64,000 nucleotides of DNA from SZUA-592 sp041556555 (GTDB taxonomy: Bacteria > Pseudomonadota > Gammaproteobacteria > Eutrophobiales > Eutrophobiaceae): assembly GCA_041556555.1 (NCBI GenBank), contig JBFFIE010000001.1, positions 87,072 to 151,071 on the forward strand, written 5' to 3'. Position 1 is the first letter of the stretch. The number at the start of each line of letters is the position of its first letter. Below the pieces are notes generated by a model that made no database searches, was not told the origin of the DNA, and saw only the letters and a list, made by a program, of their open reading frames with translations. Both the position numbers and the translations under genes were made by a program. This document shows, in pieces, positions 33,448 to 41,803 of this stretch.

Positions 33448-34233
33448 TCAGTCATTACTTGTCACGCGGTTTAATGACCAGTCGTAGGGCAGAAACTGAA
33501 TCTCAGGATCCGCGTGCACCAGGTCCTCGATAGCAGCGGCGTTATCCAGGAAGAGATAAGGGGCAACAAAGGCCACAAGGCTGCCTGAGTGGGCAATAAA
33601 GTCTTTCTTGTACCATTTGAACAGCGACGAGAGTTCCAGGACATTATCACCACTCCGGTAGCGGTTCCGTTCCGGATCGGTTAGAAACCGGCGGGTAACG
33701 GTTGCAAGCTGCTCATCGAGCCGTGCTCCCTGGTACGGTGTCTTGACCAGGGGCGGACAGCTTATCGCTGCGCACACCAGGGCAAAATGGATGCGGGGTT
33801 CAGGAAACGTATTCCGGATCAACTCATGCTCGATGTAATCGAGGTGCTGCATTTCACCGAACAGACTGAAGAAGCGGATTTTCCAGGGACTGCCAAAGAA
33901 ACCGCCGATGTCCTTGATGGAGTCGATGTCCGGGTAATGGCGGGTCACCAGTTGCAGGGTGAAGAGGTTATAGGCATTGATGAGAAAGGCCAGTTGCTGT
34001 TCGCTGTTCCAGGTGGTGTAGGTGGACAAAGGAACGCGGCTGAATTCTGTGGTTAGCTTATCCAGACGATCGCTCTGGCGTTTCAGGGCGGCGTAATCCA
34101 CCCGGGTCTGCTGCCCCTTGGGAATGACCACCTCATCAAGCAGCAGGCCATAATCCCGGTAGGTGTGATCAAAGGCCTCTGCTGTTGCCACTGACAACAG
34201 GCTAATCAGGAAAATCGAGAGTTTAACCGCCAT
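33448..34233 (-). CDS. DUF547 domain protein, exported
   Basis: Protein of about 261 residues from the ATG at 34233, which begins a clear signal peptide (MAVKLSIFLISLLSVATAEA). A longer reading from 34293 would overlap the CDGSH gene and is less likely. The mature part has DUF547 features: VDYAALKR, the NSEQQLAFLINAYNLFTLQLV helix, IHFALVCAAISCPPL and LSSLFKWYKKDF. The C/H/W-rich core suggests a papain-like or transglutaminase-like fold proposed for DUF547, but no activity is known. Probably periplasmic. It lies 32 bases downstream of the CDGSH gene, possibly cotranscribed. Confidence 0.85.
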   Translation of the reverse strand: MAVKLSIFLISLLSVATAEAFDHTYRDYGLLLDEVVIPKGQQTRVDYAALKRQSDRLDKLTTEFSRVPLSTYTTWNSEQQLAFLINAYNLFTLQLVTRHYPDIDSIKDIGGFFGSPWKIRFFSLFGEMQHLDYIEHELIRNTFPEPRIHFALVCAAISCPPLVKTPYQGARLDEQLATVTRRFLTDPERNRYRSGDNVLELSSLFKWYKKDFIAHSGSLVAFVAPYLFLDNAAAIEDLVHADPEIQFLPYDWSLNRVTSND

Positions 34234-34265
34234 AGCCCTTGGACTGCCGCGGTGAGTAAACGGTT

Positions 34266-34499
34266 TCAGATTTTTGAATGGCTGCCGTCGCAAAGGGGCT
34301 GGTTACCGGTCTGCTTGCAAACACAAAACCAGACCGTGCCTGACTCTGTGGGCGTGTATTTCAGGGGTGAAAGCGAGGTCTCTTTGTGTGAGCCGTCACA
34401 GAAGGGCTGGGTCTTGCTCTTGCCGCAGGCGCACCACCAGTACTCCTTGCCCGCCTCGACGTCGATTGCAATCGGTTGTTTGTTGGTGAGCTCGGACAT
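34266..34499 (-). CDS. Small protein with two CDGSH iron-sulfur domains
   Basis: A 77-residue protein with two CDGSH motifs. The first is CACGKSKTQPFCDGSH (about 23-38) and the second CVCKQTGNQPLCDGSH (about 59-74). Each has the C-x-C-x2-(S/T)-x3-P-x-C-D-G-x2-H pattern that binds a labile [2Fe-2S] cluster through three Cys and one His. It has no membrane anchor. Double-CDGSH proteins of this size are known from bacteria, and their role, possibly in redox or iron-sulfur handling, is not settled. It precedes the DUF547 gene on the minus strand and is divergent from the molybdoenzyme at 34620. Confidence 0.93.
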   Translation of the reverse strand: MSELTNKQPIAIDVEAGKEYWWCACGKSKTQPFCDGSHKETSLSPLKYTPTESGTVWFCVCKQTGNQPLCDGSHSKI

Positions 34500-34619
34500 G
34501 ACCTATCTCCCTGAAAATATGAAGGAATACCCCACTATTCTAAAGCATGGCTAAAGTTTCTCAAATCTGCCGATCAGGGTATAGTGGAGGAAAGCAGAAT
34601 AAATCACTCGGAGACCTGT

Positions 34620-36749
34620 ATGTCAGCACAACTCAAACCCGGCCGCCAGGAATTCCATGGCGGTTGTCCCCACGATTGTCCCGATACCTGTTCCATGGTC
34701 TTCGAGGTCGAAGATGGCAAACTGGTCGGTGTTCGCGGTAACAAAGACCATCCCATGACCCGTGGTGGCTTGTGCGTAAAACTCAAGGATTACGAAAAAC
34801 GACACTACCATCCCGATCGCATCTTGCACCCGATGAAACGGGTCGGCCCAAAAGGCTCCAAACAATTCGAACAAATCACCTGGGATGAAGCACTGGACAC
34901 GATTACCACAAAATGGAAACAGATTATCGAAACCGATGGCCCGCAGGCTATCCTGCCGGTCAGTTACCTGGGTCACCAGGGACTGGTCCATGGTCTGAAC
35001 GGTGGTGACGCCTTCTTTAACCGTATGGGTGCAACAGTCTGCGAACGCACCTATTGCGGGGAAGGTTCCTGCACCGCCTGGCTGTTAACCATCGGTCCGA
35101 CCGCCGGTCTTGATCCCGAGAGTTACATCCATTCCAAGTACATTGTCATCTGGGCCTGCAACAGCATCAGCACCAACCTGCATCACTGGCACATCGTTAA
35201 GGATGCACAAAAGAAAGGCGCGAAAGTCGTGGTCATTGATGCCTACAAGTCCCGTACGGCAAAAGAGGCCGACTGGCACATTGCCCCCAAACCAGCGACG
35301 GATGGAGCCCTGGCCATGGCTGTTATTAACAGCATCATCGAGCAGGGTCTGGTCGATAAGGAATATGTTAAAAATTACACCGTAGGTTATGAAGACCTGG
35401 CCGAACATTCGAAAAAGCATACACCGGAATGGGCCGAGGCCATCACCGGTATACCTGCAGATGATATTCGCAAGCTCGCGAGAGAACTTGCTACCGAGCA
35501 GCCGGCCGCGATCCGTATGGGTGTGGCGCTGGAACGTCACTATGGTGGTGGCCAGACCATCCGCGCCGTCACCTGCATCCCGGCCCTGACCGGCGCCTGG
35601 CGCCACGTGGGTGGCGGCGTCACCCAGTTCCCGGTGTGGGAACATCCGTATAAGTTTGATGTGATCTGTCGCCCGGACTGGATCCCGGAAGGCACACAGG
35701 TGGTCAGCATCCTGCAGCTGGGCCGGGCACTGACCGGCGAGCAAAAACTCAAGACACCGATCAAGTCGGTCATGACCTGGAATACCAACCCGGTAACGCA
35801 ATCACCGGAAGCCGACAAGGTTGTGAAGGGGCTGGAACGCGAAGATATTTTCCATGTGGCCGCGGATCATTTTATTTCCGATACCGCCTCCTATGCCGAT
35901 ATCGTGTTGCCGGCGGCCATGGGCGCAGAGATGGAAGACATCATCCTGTCCTGGGGACATCTTTACCTCACCTATAACGAGAAGTGTGTGGATGTCCCGG
36001 GCGAAGCCTTGTCCAACAACGAGATCTTCCGCCGACTCGCCGACAAGATGGGTTATGAAGAGGACCGTTTGAAATGGTCAGACACGGAATGCCTGGAAAA
36101 CTTCATCGACTGGGACTCCCCGGCCTGTGAAGGTGCCAGCATGGATTACATGCGCGAGCATGGTTTTTTCCGTTTGAATGTCGGTACCAAAGACGACCGT
36201 TGCCCACATAAGGAAGGAAACTTCCCGACCGAGACCGGCAAGTGTCATTTCCGGGTGGACGGTGCCAAGAACTTTGTTGCCCCGCCGTTCCGGCAAATGT
36301 ACGAGGGCATGCAACCGGGGCAGGACATCGATCCGTTGCCGGATTACCTGCCGCCGTATGAACGGCCGGAGACCAACCCGGAACTGGCGAAGAAATACCC
36401 ACTGAATATTGTGACGCCAAAGAGCCATGCCTTCCTCAATTCCTGTTACGCGAATATGGAAGGCAAGCAGAAAGAGCAGGGCGATCAATTCGTGCTGATC
36501 AATCCTGCCGATGCCAAATCACGCAACGTTAAAGATGGTAGCAATGTCCGCGTCTTTAATGACCGTGGTGCATTCGAGTGTGTCGCGAAAGTCACTGATG
36601 ATGTGAACGAGGGTGTTTGTGTTGCCACGCTCGGCTACTGGCGCCAGCTCAACAAGGGCACGGTGAACATCACTAGCTCTGCAGAGTTTTGCGAAATGGG
36701 TAATGCACCGACCTTCTTCGATAATCTGGTGCAAGTCGAAACTGCTTAG
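34620..36749 (+). CDS. Molybdopterin-dependent oxidoreductase of unknown substrate
   Basis: Member of the DMSO-reductase superfamily, 709 residues from the ATG at 34620, which has a CGGAGA ribosome-binding site. An upstream in-frame start at 34584 is weaker. It has an N-terminal [4Fe-4S] motif HGGCPHDCPDTCSMV and GGLCVKLKDY, the active-site region GATVCERTYCGEGSCTAW, IVIWACNSISTNLHHW, DTASYADIVLPAAMGAEMED and a C-terminal pterin-guanine-dinucleotide domain. No Tat signal is visible, so it is probably cytoplasmic. No partner iron-sulfur or membrane subunit is adjacent. Substrate cannot be assigned. A 3' fragment of a close paralogue lies at 41417-41602, beyond the nap genes. Confidence 0.85.
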   Translation: MSAQLKPGRQEFHGGCPHDCPDTCSMVFEVEDGKLVGVRGNKDHPMTRGGLCVKLKDYEKRHYHPDRILHPMKRVGPKGSKQFEQITWDEALDTITTKWKQIIETDGPQAILPVSYLGHQGLVHGLNGGDAFFNRMGATVCERTYCGEGSCTAWLLTIGPTAGLDPESYIHSKYIVIWACNSISTNLHHWHIVKDAQKKGAKVVVIDAYKSRTAKEADWHIAPKPATDGALAMAVINSIIEQGLVDKEYVKNYTVGYEDLAEHSKKHTPEWAEAITGIPADDIRKLARELATEQPAAIRMGVALERHYGGGQTIRAVTCIPALTGAWRHVGGGVTQFPVWEHPYKFDVICRPDWIPEGTQVVSILQLGRALTGEQKLKTPIKSVMTWNTNPVTQSPEADKVVKGLEREDIFHVAADHFISDTASYADIVLPAAMGAEMEDIILSWGHLYLTYNEKCVDVPGEALSNNEIFRRLADKMGYEEDRLKWSDTECLENFIDWDSPACEGASMDYMREHGFFRLNVGTKDDRCPHKEGNFPTETGKCHFRVDGAKNFVAPPFRQMYEGMQPGQDIDPLPDYLPPYERPETNPELAKKYPLNIVTPKSHAFLNSCYANMEGKQKEQGDQFVLINPADAKSRNVKDGSNVRVFNDRGAFECVAKVTDDVNEGVCVATLGYWRQLNKGTVNITSSAEFCEMGNAPTFFDNLVQVETA

Positions 36750-36908
36750 CAAGAGACAAACAAATGAATATCAGGGATGAGAGAGAGTAGCTGCCAGTAT
36801 CAACACCGATGAGCCGGAGAGGCACCGGCACACTCGCGGAGAGGTCATGGCCGCAATCGGGTTGAGTTCTGGCAGTCTAATAAGCTGGCCAAGGTCGCCG
36901 GTTAATTA

Positions 36909-37499
36909 TTATTGCCAGCCCTGAACCTCGGCCATGTCCGGTAGTTCATGGGCAATGCCTTTATGGCAATCGATACAAGTCTTTTCGCCGGACTCCAAAC
37001 CACTTCTGTGCTCCTTTTCCGCACGCGGCGACTGGCGGGTGAAATCCATATATTGGAAATCATGGCAATTCCGGCATTCAAGAGAATCGTTGGCCTTTAA
37101 TCGATGCCATTCATGCTGCGCTAACTCCTTGCGCTTGGCCAGGAATTTCTCTCGTGTACTGATGGTACCGAAGATCTTGCCCCAAACTTCCTTAGAGGCC
37201 TGCATCTTTCTGGTGATCTTGTCCGTCCAGTTATGAGGCACATGACAGTCCGGACAGGTCGCACGAACACCGGATCCATTGGAATAGTGAATTGTGTATT
37301 TCAATTCCTGATACAGATTATCGTTCATCTCATGGCAACTGATACAGAAGGCTTCTGTATTGGTCGCTTCCAGTGTCGTGTTAAAACCACCCCAGAAGAT
37401 GATCCCGGCAAGAAACCCGGCAATTACCAGGATACCCAGGCTGTAATACCGGCTCGGACTTTTAATCGTATGCCAGAGTTGTTTAAGCTTGTTAATCAT
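36909..37499 (-). CDS. napC: Tetraheme cytochrome c quinol dehydrogenase NapC
   Basis: Membrane-anchored NapC/NirT cytochrome that oxidises quinol and feeds electrons to NapB-NapA. The 196 residues have one N-terminal membrane helix (SLGILVIAGFLAGIIFWGGF) and four c-type heme motifs: CISCH, CPDCH, CRNCH and CIDCH. It is the last gene of the nap cluster, 6 bases after napB. The 159 bases between it and the convergent oxidoreductase gene hold only scattered short inverted repeats. Confidence 0.95.
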   Translation of the reverse strand: MINKLKQLWHTIKSPSRYYSLGILVIAGFLAGIIFWGGFNTTLEATNTEAFCISCHEMNDNLYQELKYTIHYSNGSGVRATCPDCHVPHNWTDKITRKMQASKEVWGKIFGTISTREKFLAKRKELAQHEWHRLKANDSLECRNCHDFQYMDFTRQSPRAEKEHRSGLESGEKTCIDCHKGIAHELPDMAEVQGWQ

Positions 37500-37505
37500 A
37501 GGTAA

Positions 37506-37949
37506 TCAGGTCTTGTTTTTTTTACTGTCCAGAATGGCATCAATATCTTTAAAATCATTCTCTACCAATGGCCTCGCATCAATCTGCGAAACATGGCATT
37601 GGTTACAAAAATAACGCCGGGGTGACACCTCCGCCAAAAAGTTCCCATCACGGTCCATATAATGCGTGACACTGACCATCGGCGCCTGCGATTCTTCGAC
37701 TCGTCGCCGGCTGTGACAGGACAAACATTTGTTACTGTTCAGGTCGATCTGATAGCCCGCTATCTTGTGTGGAATGGTTGGCGGTTGCATCGGATAGTTC
37801 CGTTTTCTTTTCATATCCTTGTTTTCTTCAACACCCATGCGTGGTGCATCAGGTTCAGTCGCGATGTCCGCTGAACGCATGGTTGCGATATTTTGTTCGG
37901 CCATAACGAACATCGGTATCAACAGGAAAAGTAATAGTAGTTTTTTCAT
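37506..37949 (-). CDS. napB: Periplasmic nitrate reductase diheme cytochrome NapB
   Basis: Electron-transfer subunit of periplasmic nitrate reductase. From the ATG at 37949 it has 147 residues and starts with a Sec signal peptide (MKKLLLLFLLIPMFVMA). An upstream in-frame start lies inside napA and would spoil the signal. Two heme c motifs, CLSCH and CNQCH, and the segments YPMQPPTIPH and SVTHYMDRDGNFL are typical. It overlaps nothing once this start is used and lies 11 bases after napA. Confidence 0.95.
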   Translation of the reverse strand: MKKLLLLFLLIPMFVMAEQNIATMRSADIATEPDAPRMGVEENKDMKRKRNYPMQPPTIPHKIAGYQIDLNSNKCLSCHSRRRVEESQAPMVSVTHYMDRDGNFLAEVSPRRYFCNQCHVSQIDARPLVENDFKDIDAILDSKKNKT

Positions 37950-37960
37950 AAGCAATGCCC

Positions 37961-40456
37961 TCACACGGCCCTGATCTTGACTGCACACTTTTTGAAATCG
38001 GTTTGTTTGGAGATCGGGTCAGTTGCGTCCAAGGTGACTTTATTTATTAATTGACTGGCATCAAACCAGGGGACAAATATCAGTCCGCGCGGTGGTTTGT
38101 TACGGCCCCGTGTTTCGACACGGGTACGAATACTGCCACGACGCGATTCCACGATGATCTCACTGCCACGTCTGACGCCAAGTTTGAATGCATCATCCGG
38201 GTGCATATAAGCAACGGCATCAGGAAATGATTTATATAACTCGGGGACGCGTTGCGTCATTGAACCGGAATGCCAATGTTCCAGGACACGACCTGTCGAC
38301 AGCCAAAAAGGATATTCCTCATCGGGCGATTCTGCCGCTGGCTCATACGGCAAGGCAAAGATATTGGCACGATTATCTTTATTGCCATAAAACTGGAAAC
38401 CGGTTCCGGCTTTAACATAAGGATCACTGCCTTCGCGAAAACGCCAGCGTGTTTCCTTGCCATTGACCACTGGCCAGCGAAGACCACGCGTTTCATGATA
38501 AACATCGAAGTCGGCCAGATCATGCGCATGTCCGCGACCAAACTGTGCGTATTCTTCAAACAGGCCTTTCTGGATATAAAACCCAAAGTGTTCGGCCTCA
38601 CGGTTAATATTACCCTCTTCAATGTCCGAGTTAGGATACTTGTCCACCTGGCCATTCGTGTAAAGTACTTCGTACAGGGTCTTGCCCTTGTACTCGGGGT
38701 TCTTGTCCAGGATGTCCTTAGGCCAGACTTCATCGGTCTTGAAACGCTTGGAAAATTCAACAAGCTGCCAAAGATCGGACTTTGATTCACCCGGCGCATC
38801 GACCATTTGATGCCAAAACTGGGTGCGGCGTTCTGCATTACCGTACGCGCCTTCCTTTTCCACCCACATCGCTGTTGGCAAAATCAGGTCCGCCGCCTGT
38901 GCAGTAACGGTCGGATAGGCATCAGACACAACAATAAAATTATCCGGGTTACGATAACCCGGATAACCTTCCTCATTCAGGTTAGGGGCGGCCTGCATAT
39001 TATTATTGGTCTGTACCCAATAGGCATTGAGCTTACCGTCTTTTAACATGCGGTTTTGTAACACAGCATGGTAACCGGGTTTGCCGGGAATAATACCTGC
39101 CGGCAACTTCCAGATTTTCTCAGCAATGTCGCGATGTTCTTTTTTATTCACGACCAGGTCAGCCGGTAAACGATGAGCAAAGGTGCCAACTTCACGTGCC
39201 GTACCACAGGCTGAGGGCTGCCCCGTTAATGAGAACGGGCTATTACCCGGTGTTGAAATCTTCCCGGTCAACAAATGAATATTGTAGATCAGATTATTAC
39301 ACCAGACCCCACGGGTATGCTGATTAAAACCCATGGTCCAGAAAGAGGTTACCTTTGTATTGGGATCAGCATAAAGTTCAGCCAGCTTCTGTAATGTATC
39401 TCGCGATACACCGGAGAGTTTTTCAACATAGTCTTCGTCATACTTTGCGACATACTGTGCAAACTCTTCAAAGCTGATAGGTTTTGAGCCTCCGGCCTTG
39501 TCGGAATTCTTCGCTGCCTTTTGCAAAGCATGCTCGGGACGCAGCCCGTAACCGATATCGTCGTTACCCAGTTTGAAATTAACATGTTTATCGACAAACG
39601 CTTTATTGACCTTATTGTTCTTAATTATGTAGTTCGCAATATAATTGAGGATGGCTAGGTCGGTTTGTGGAGTAAATACCACAGGGACATCGGCCAGTTC
39701 AAAACAACGGTTCTCAAACGTCGATAACACGGCCACCTTGACATGCGGGGCACTCAAGCGACGATCAGTAACGCGAGTCCACAGTATCGGATGCATCTCC
39801 GCCATGTTAGATCCCCACAACACGAACGCATCTGCATTCTCGATATCGTCATAACACCCCATCGGTTCATCGATACCAAAGGTGCGTATGAAACCACCTA
39901 CGGCTGAGGCCATACAATGACGTGCATTGGGGTCGATATTGTTGGAACGAAAACCGGCCTTATACAATTTGGAAGCGGCATAACCTTCCCAAACAGTCCA
40001 TTGACCGGAGCCAAACATACCTACAGATGTCGGTCCTTTTTCTTTCAGGGCCTTTTTAAATTTTTCTTCCATGATGTCGAAGGCCTGGTCCCAACTTACC
40101 GGGGTAAAATCACCTTCTTTATGGTATTTGCCATTCTTCATTCTCAACAACGGTGTTGTTAAGCGATCCTTGCCATACATGATCTTGGAAAGGAAATATC
40201 CCTTTACACAATTCAGGCCTCGATTGACCTCGGATTTGATATCACCGTGTGTTGCCACGACTTTGCCGTCTTTGGTAGCAACATTGACACTGCAGCCGGT
40301 GCCGCAAAAGCGGCACGGGGCCTTGGCCCATTTGAGCCGGGTGTACTCGGAATCTGTTATTAAGTTGGTGGCGGTAACAGGAGCGGCAATCCCGGCTGCC
40401 ATAGCTGCGGAACTGACCGCACTTGCCCGAATAAAATCACGACGTGTAATTTTCAT
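37961..40456 (-). CDS. napA: Periplasmic nitrate reductase catalytic subunit NapA
   Basis: Reduces nitrate to nitrite in the periplasm at a Mo-bisMGD centre. The 831 residues begin with a twin-arginine signal (MKITRRDFIRASAVSSAAMA). The [4Fe-4S] motif CRFCGTGCSV with NRGLNCVKG follows, then the Mo-ligand cysteine in NARHCMASAVGGF and typical NapA blocks such as FWTMGFNQHTRGVW. The length equals that of E. coli NapA. The start overlaps the end of napD by 20 bases. NapD would bind the Tat signal during maturation. Confidence 0.97.
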   Translation of the reverse strand: MKITRRDFIRASAVSSAAMAAGIAAPVTATNLITDSEYTRLKWAKAPCRFCGTGCSVNVATKDGKVVATHGDIKSEVNRGLNCVKGYFLSKIMYGKDRLTTPLLRMKNGKYHKEGDFTPVSWDQAFDIMEEKFKKALKEKGPTSVGMFGSGQWTVWEGYAASKLYKAGFRSNNIDPNARHCMASAVGGFIRTFGIDEPMGCYDDIENADAFVLWGSNMAEMHPILWTRVTDRRLSAPHVKVAVLSTFENRCFELADVPVVFTPQTDLAILNYIANYIIKNNKVNKAFVDKHVNFKLGNDDIGYGLRPEHALQKAAKNSDKAGGSKPISFEEFAQYVAKYDEDYVEKLSGVSRDTLQKLAELYADPNTKVTSFWTMGFNQHTRGVWCNNLIYNIHLLTGKISTPGNSPFSLTGQPSACGTAREVGTFAHRLPADLVVNKKEHRDIAEKIWKLPAGIIPGKPGYHAVLQNRMLKDGKLNAYWVQTNNNMQAAPNLNEEGYPGYRNPDNFIVVSDAYPTVTAQAADLILPTAMWVEKEGAYGNAERRTQFWHQMVDAPGESKSDLWQLVEFSKRFKTDEVWPKDILDKNPEYKGKTLYEVLYTNGQVDKYPNSDIEEGNINREAEHFGFYIQKGLFEEYAQFGRGHAHDLADFDVYHETRGLRWPVVNGKETRWRFREGSDPYVKAGTGFQFYGNKDNRANIFALPYEPAAESPDEEYPFWLSTGRVLEHWHSGSMTQRVPELYKSFPDAVAYMHPDDAFKLGVRRGSEIIVESRRGSIRTRVETRGRNKPPRGLIFVPWFDASQLINKVTLDATDPISKQTDFKKCAVKIRAV

Positions 40457-40724
40457 TTGGCATTTCCTCGTTTAACAATTCATCTGCTTCATAATGATGG
40501 TAACAAAGACGTACCGACAAGACGCCTTCCCAGTTGTTTATGTCATCCATATAGGAAGTAAGCGCTGATTCGGAGTTAACCTCAACGACCAAAACAAATT
40601 TGGCTTCTTCTTCCTTTCCATGACATTCTGCCTTTGGCAGTTGCTTTGCTTTATGCAAAACATTTTTCCAGTTCTCCGGCCTGGCATGAACAACCAAACC
40701 GGCGATATGTGTTTCACTGGTCAT
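40437..40724 (-). CDS. napD: NapA signal-peptide-binding chaperone NapD
   Basis: Cytoplasmic chaperone that holds the NapA Tat signal. From the ATG at 40724 it has 95 residues beginning MTSETHIAGLVVHARPENW, followed by EEAKFVLVVEVNSESALTSYMDDINNWEGVLSVRLCYHHYE, which fits the ferredoxin-like NapD fold (beta-alpha-beta). Longer upstream readings run through napF and are rejected. It overlaps napF by 11 bases and napA by 20. Confidence 0.93.
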   Translation of the reverse strand: MTSETHIAGLVVHARPENWKNVLHKAKQLPKAECHGKEEEAKFVLVVEVNSESALTSYMDDINNWEGVLSVRLCYHHYEADELLNEEMPNENYTS

Positions 40725-41001
40725 TGGAAACACGCTCATTGCTGCTGATTGTGATGGCATTGACCGGACATGCCGGTATACATTCCCGGCAATGGGTGCA
40801 TTTGTCTTCGTCAATGGCAGGTAAACGAACCCCCATCTTTGTTTGCGTAAACACGATAGCCTGCTCATCACAAAAGTCCTTACAAGACTGACAATAGACG
40901 CCCTTATGGTTCAGGCATTGCTGACTGATCCCGGTCCGATTGCGCCAACGCCCTCTAAGAAAGGCCCGGCGTCCTGGATCAACCCCTGTATTATGCTTCA
41001 T
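40714..41001 (-). CDS. napF: Short NapF-type iron-sulfur protein
   Basis: Cytoplasmic ferredoxin-type accessory protein linked to NapA maturation. Only 95 residues, against about 160 for E. coli NapF. It has the RRAFLRGRW opening of NapF, an irregular cluster group CLNHKGVYCQSCKDFC and a regular one CTHCRECIPACP, so it may bind two clusters, with part of the usual set missing. It lies 7 bases after napE and overlaps napD. Confidence 0.88.
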   Translation of the reverse strand: MKHNTGVDPGRRAFLRGRWRNRTGISQQCLNHKGVYCQSCKDFCDEQAIVFTQTKMGVRLPAIDEDKCTHCRECIPACPVNAITISSNERVSNDQ

Positions 41002-41008
41002 GGTTCTC

Positions 41009-41161
41009 TTATCCTGTCGGCGGCCCCATAAAGAGCTGATAAAGCCAGGTCAATAAGCCATAACCGCCTACAATGGCAACGGCCATGGCGGGTGCTATAA
41101 CGCCGGTTAAAAACAGGAAGGCGTAAAGTTCCTTTTTCTGTTCAGTTTTTTCATCTGACAT
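41009..41161 (-). CDS. napE: Small membrane protein NapE
   Basis: A 50-residue protein from the ATG at 41161: acidic start MSDEKTEQKKELYAFLF then one membrane helix (LTGVIAPAMAVAIVGGYGLLTWLYQLF). This is the NapE pattern; its function in the nap system is unknown. The longer reading from 41251 adds a basic segment without a fitting start. It is the first gene of napEFDABC and lies about 200 bases downstream of the predicted promoter. Confidence 0.88.
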   Translation of the reverse strand: MSDEKTEQKKELYAFLFLTGVIAPAMAVAIVGGYGLLTWLYQLFMGPPTG

Positions 41162-41365
41162 AAATATATGACCACTGTATATAAATCGGGCAAAGGCCCG
41201 GAATATGGATTTATTTTGCTTTTTTGTATTATGGGTCAGGAAGTATATCACTCCATAGTAATATCTTGGTGAATGACAAACCCAGCTTACGGCCTCCCTG
41301 AAAAAGGACGGCTATTGCTCCCTAAGCCCCTTTTATTGCTGAAAAATCCGGTTTGCAGATGCTAA

Positions 41366-41407
41366 ATTATATCTTGATGAGAACAGAACCATCTTGACCT
41401 GGATCAA
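41366..41407 (-). promoter_or_regulatory. FNR/DNR-type class II promoter of the nap operon
   Basis: Reading on the minus strand, TTGATCCAGGTCAA (41407-41394, one mismatch to TTGAT-N4-ATCAA) is followed by a perfect TATAAT (41371-41366). The predicted start is near 41359, which puts the box centre at -41.5, the classical position for activation by an FNR-family protein. A leader of about 200 bases precedes napE. Confidence 0.7.
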
Positions 41408-41416
41408 GAGAAAGCC

Positions 41417-41602
41417 AGCGTGTTTAAAGGTGTCGCAAAAGTTACCGAGGATGTGAATGAAGGTGTGGTCGTTGCCACGCTGGGCTATTGGCGCCAGCTC
41501 GACAAGGGCACGGTGAACATCACCAGTTCTGCCGAGTTTGTCGAAATGGGCAATGCACCGACATTCTTTGATAACCTGGTCCAGGTCGAAGCGGTAAACT
41601 GA
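41417..41602 (+). pseudogene. 3' remnant of a second copy of the molybdopterin oxidoreductase
   Basis: About 186 bases encode a C-terminal piece (VAKVTEDVNEGVVVATLGYW, then GTVNITSSAEFVEMGNAPTFFDNLVQVEAVN) nearly identical to the last 60 residues of the protein at 34620-36749. Base differences are mostly at third codon positions, so the fragment derives from a once-functional paralogue and not from a recent copy. The rest of the gene is missing. The nap promoter begins right at its broken edge, which suggests that arrival of nap, or a deletion next to it, truncated the gene. Confidence 0.88.
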
Positions 41603-41628
41603 AACTGATCGGCGTTCATTCACAGTAC

Positions 41629-41657
41629 GCCACCGCGGGATAACAATCGCCGGTGGC
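41629..41657 (+). terminator. Hairpin after the oxidoreductase remnant
   Basis: GCCACCG / CGGTGGC, a 7-base stem with a 15-base loop, 27 bases after the remnant's stop and followed by ATTTGT. Probably the terminator of the lost paralogue. The T-tract is weak. The rest of the 201-base stretch to the Anbu gene is A/T-rich and should hold the Anbu promoter. Confidence 0.4.
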
Positions 41658-41803
41658 ATTTGTCCTTGCTTGAATACCCGGTTCAGCATATTCTTAAATC
41701 AGATGACAAGATATATCAAACATTAAGTGTAAGCCATAACTTATTGATATATAAGTTTTTTATAATTGATTTTTGCGAGTGCAGTTAAACCCAAGGGCTG
41801 ACT

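Noticed and set aside
40437..40871. 144-residue version of NapD
   Set aside because: The first 49 residues are a shadow of napF in another frame; the NapD fold begins at ATG 40724.
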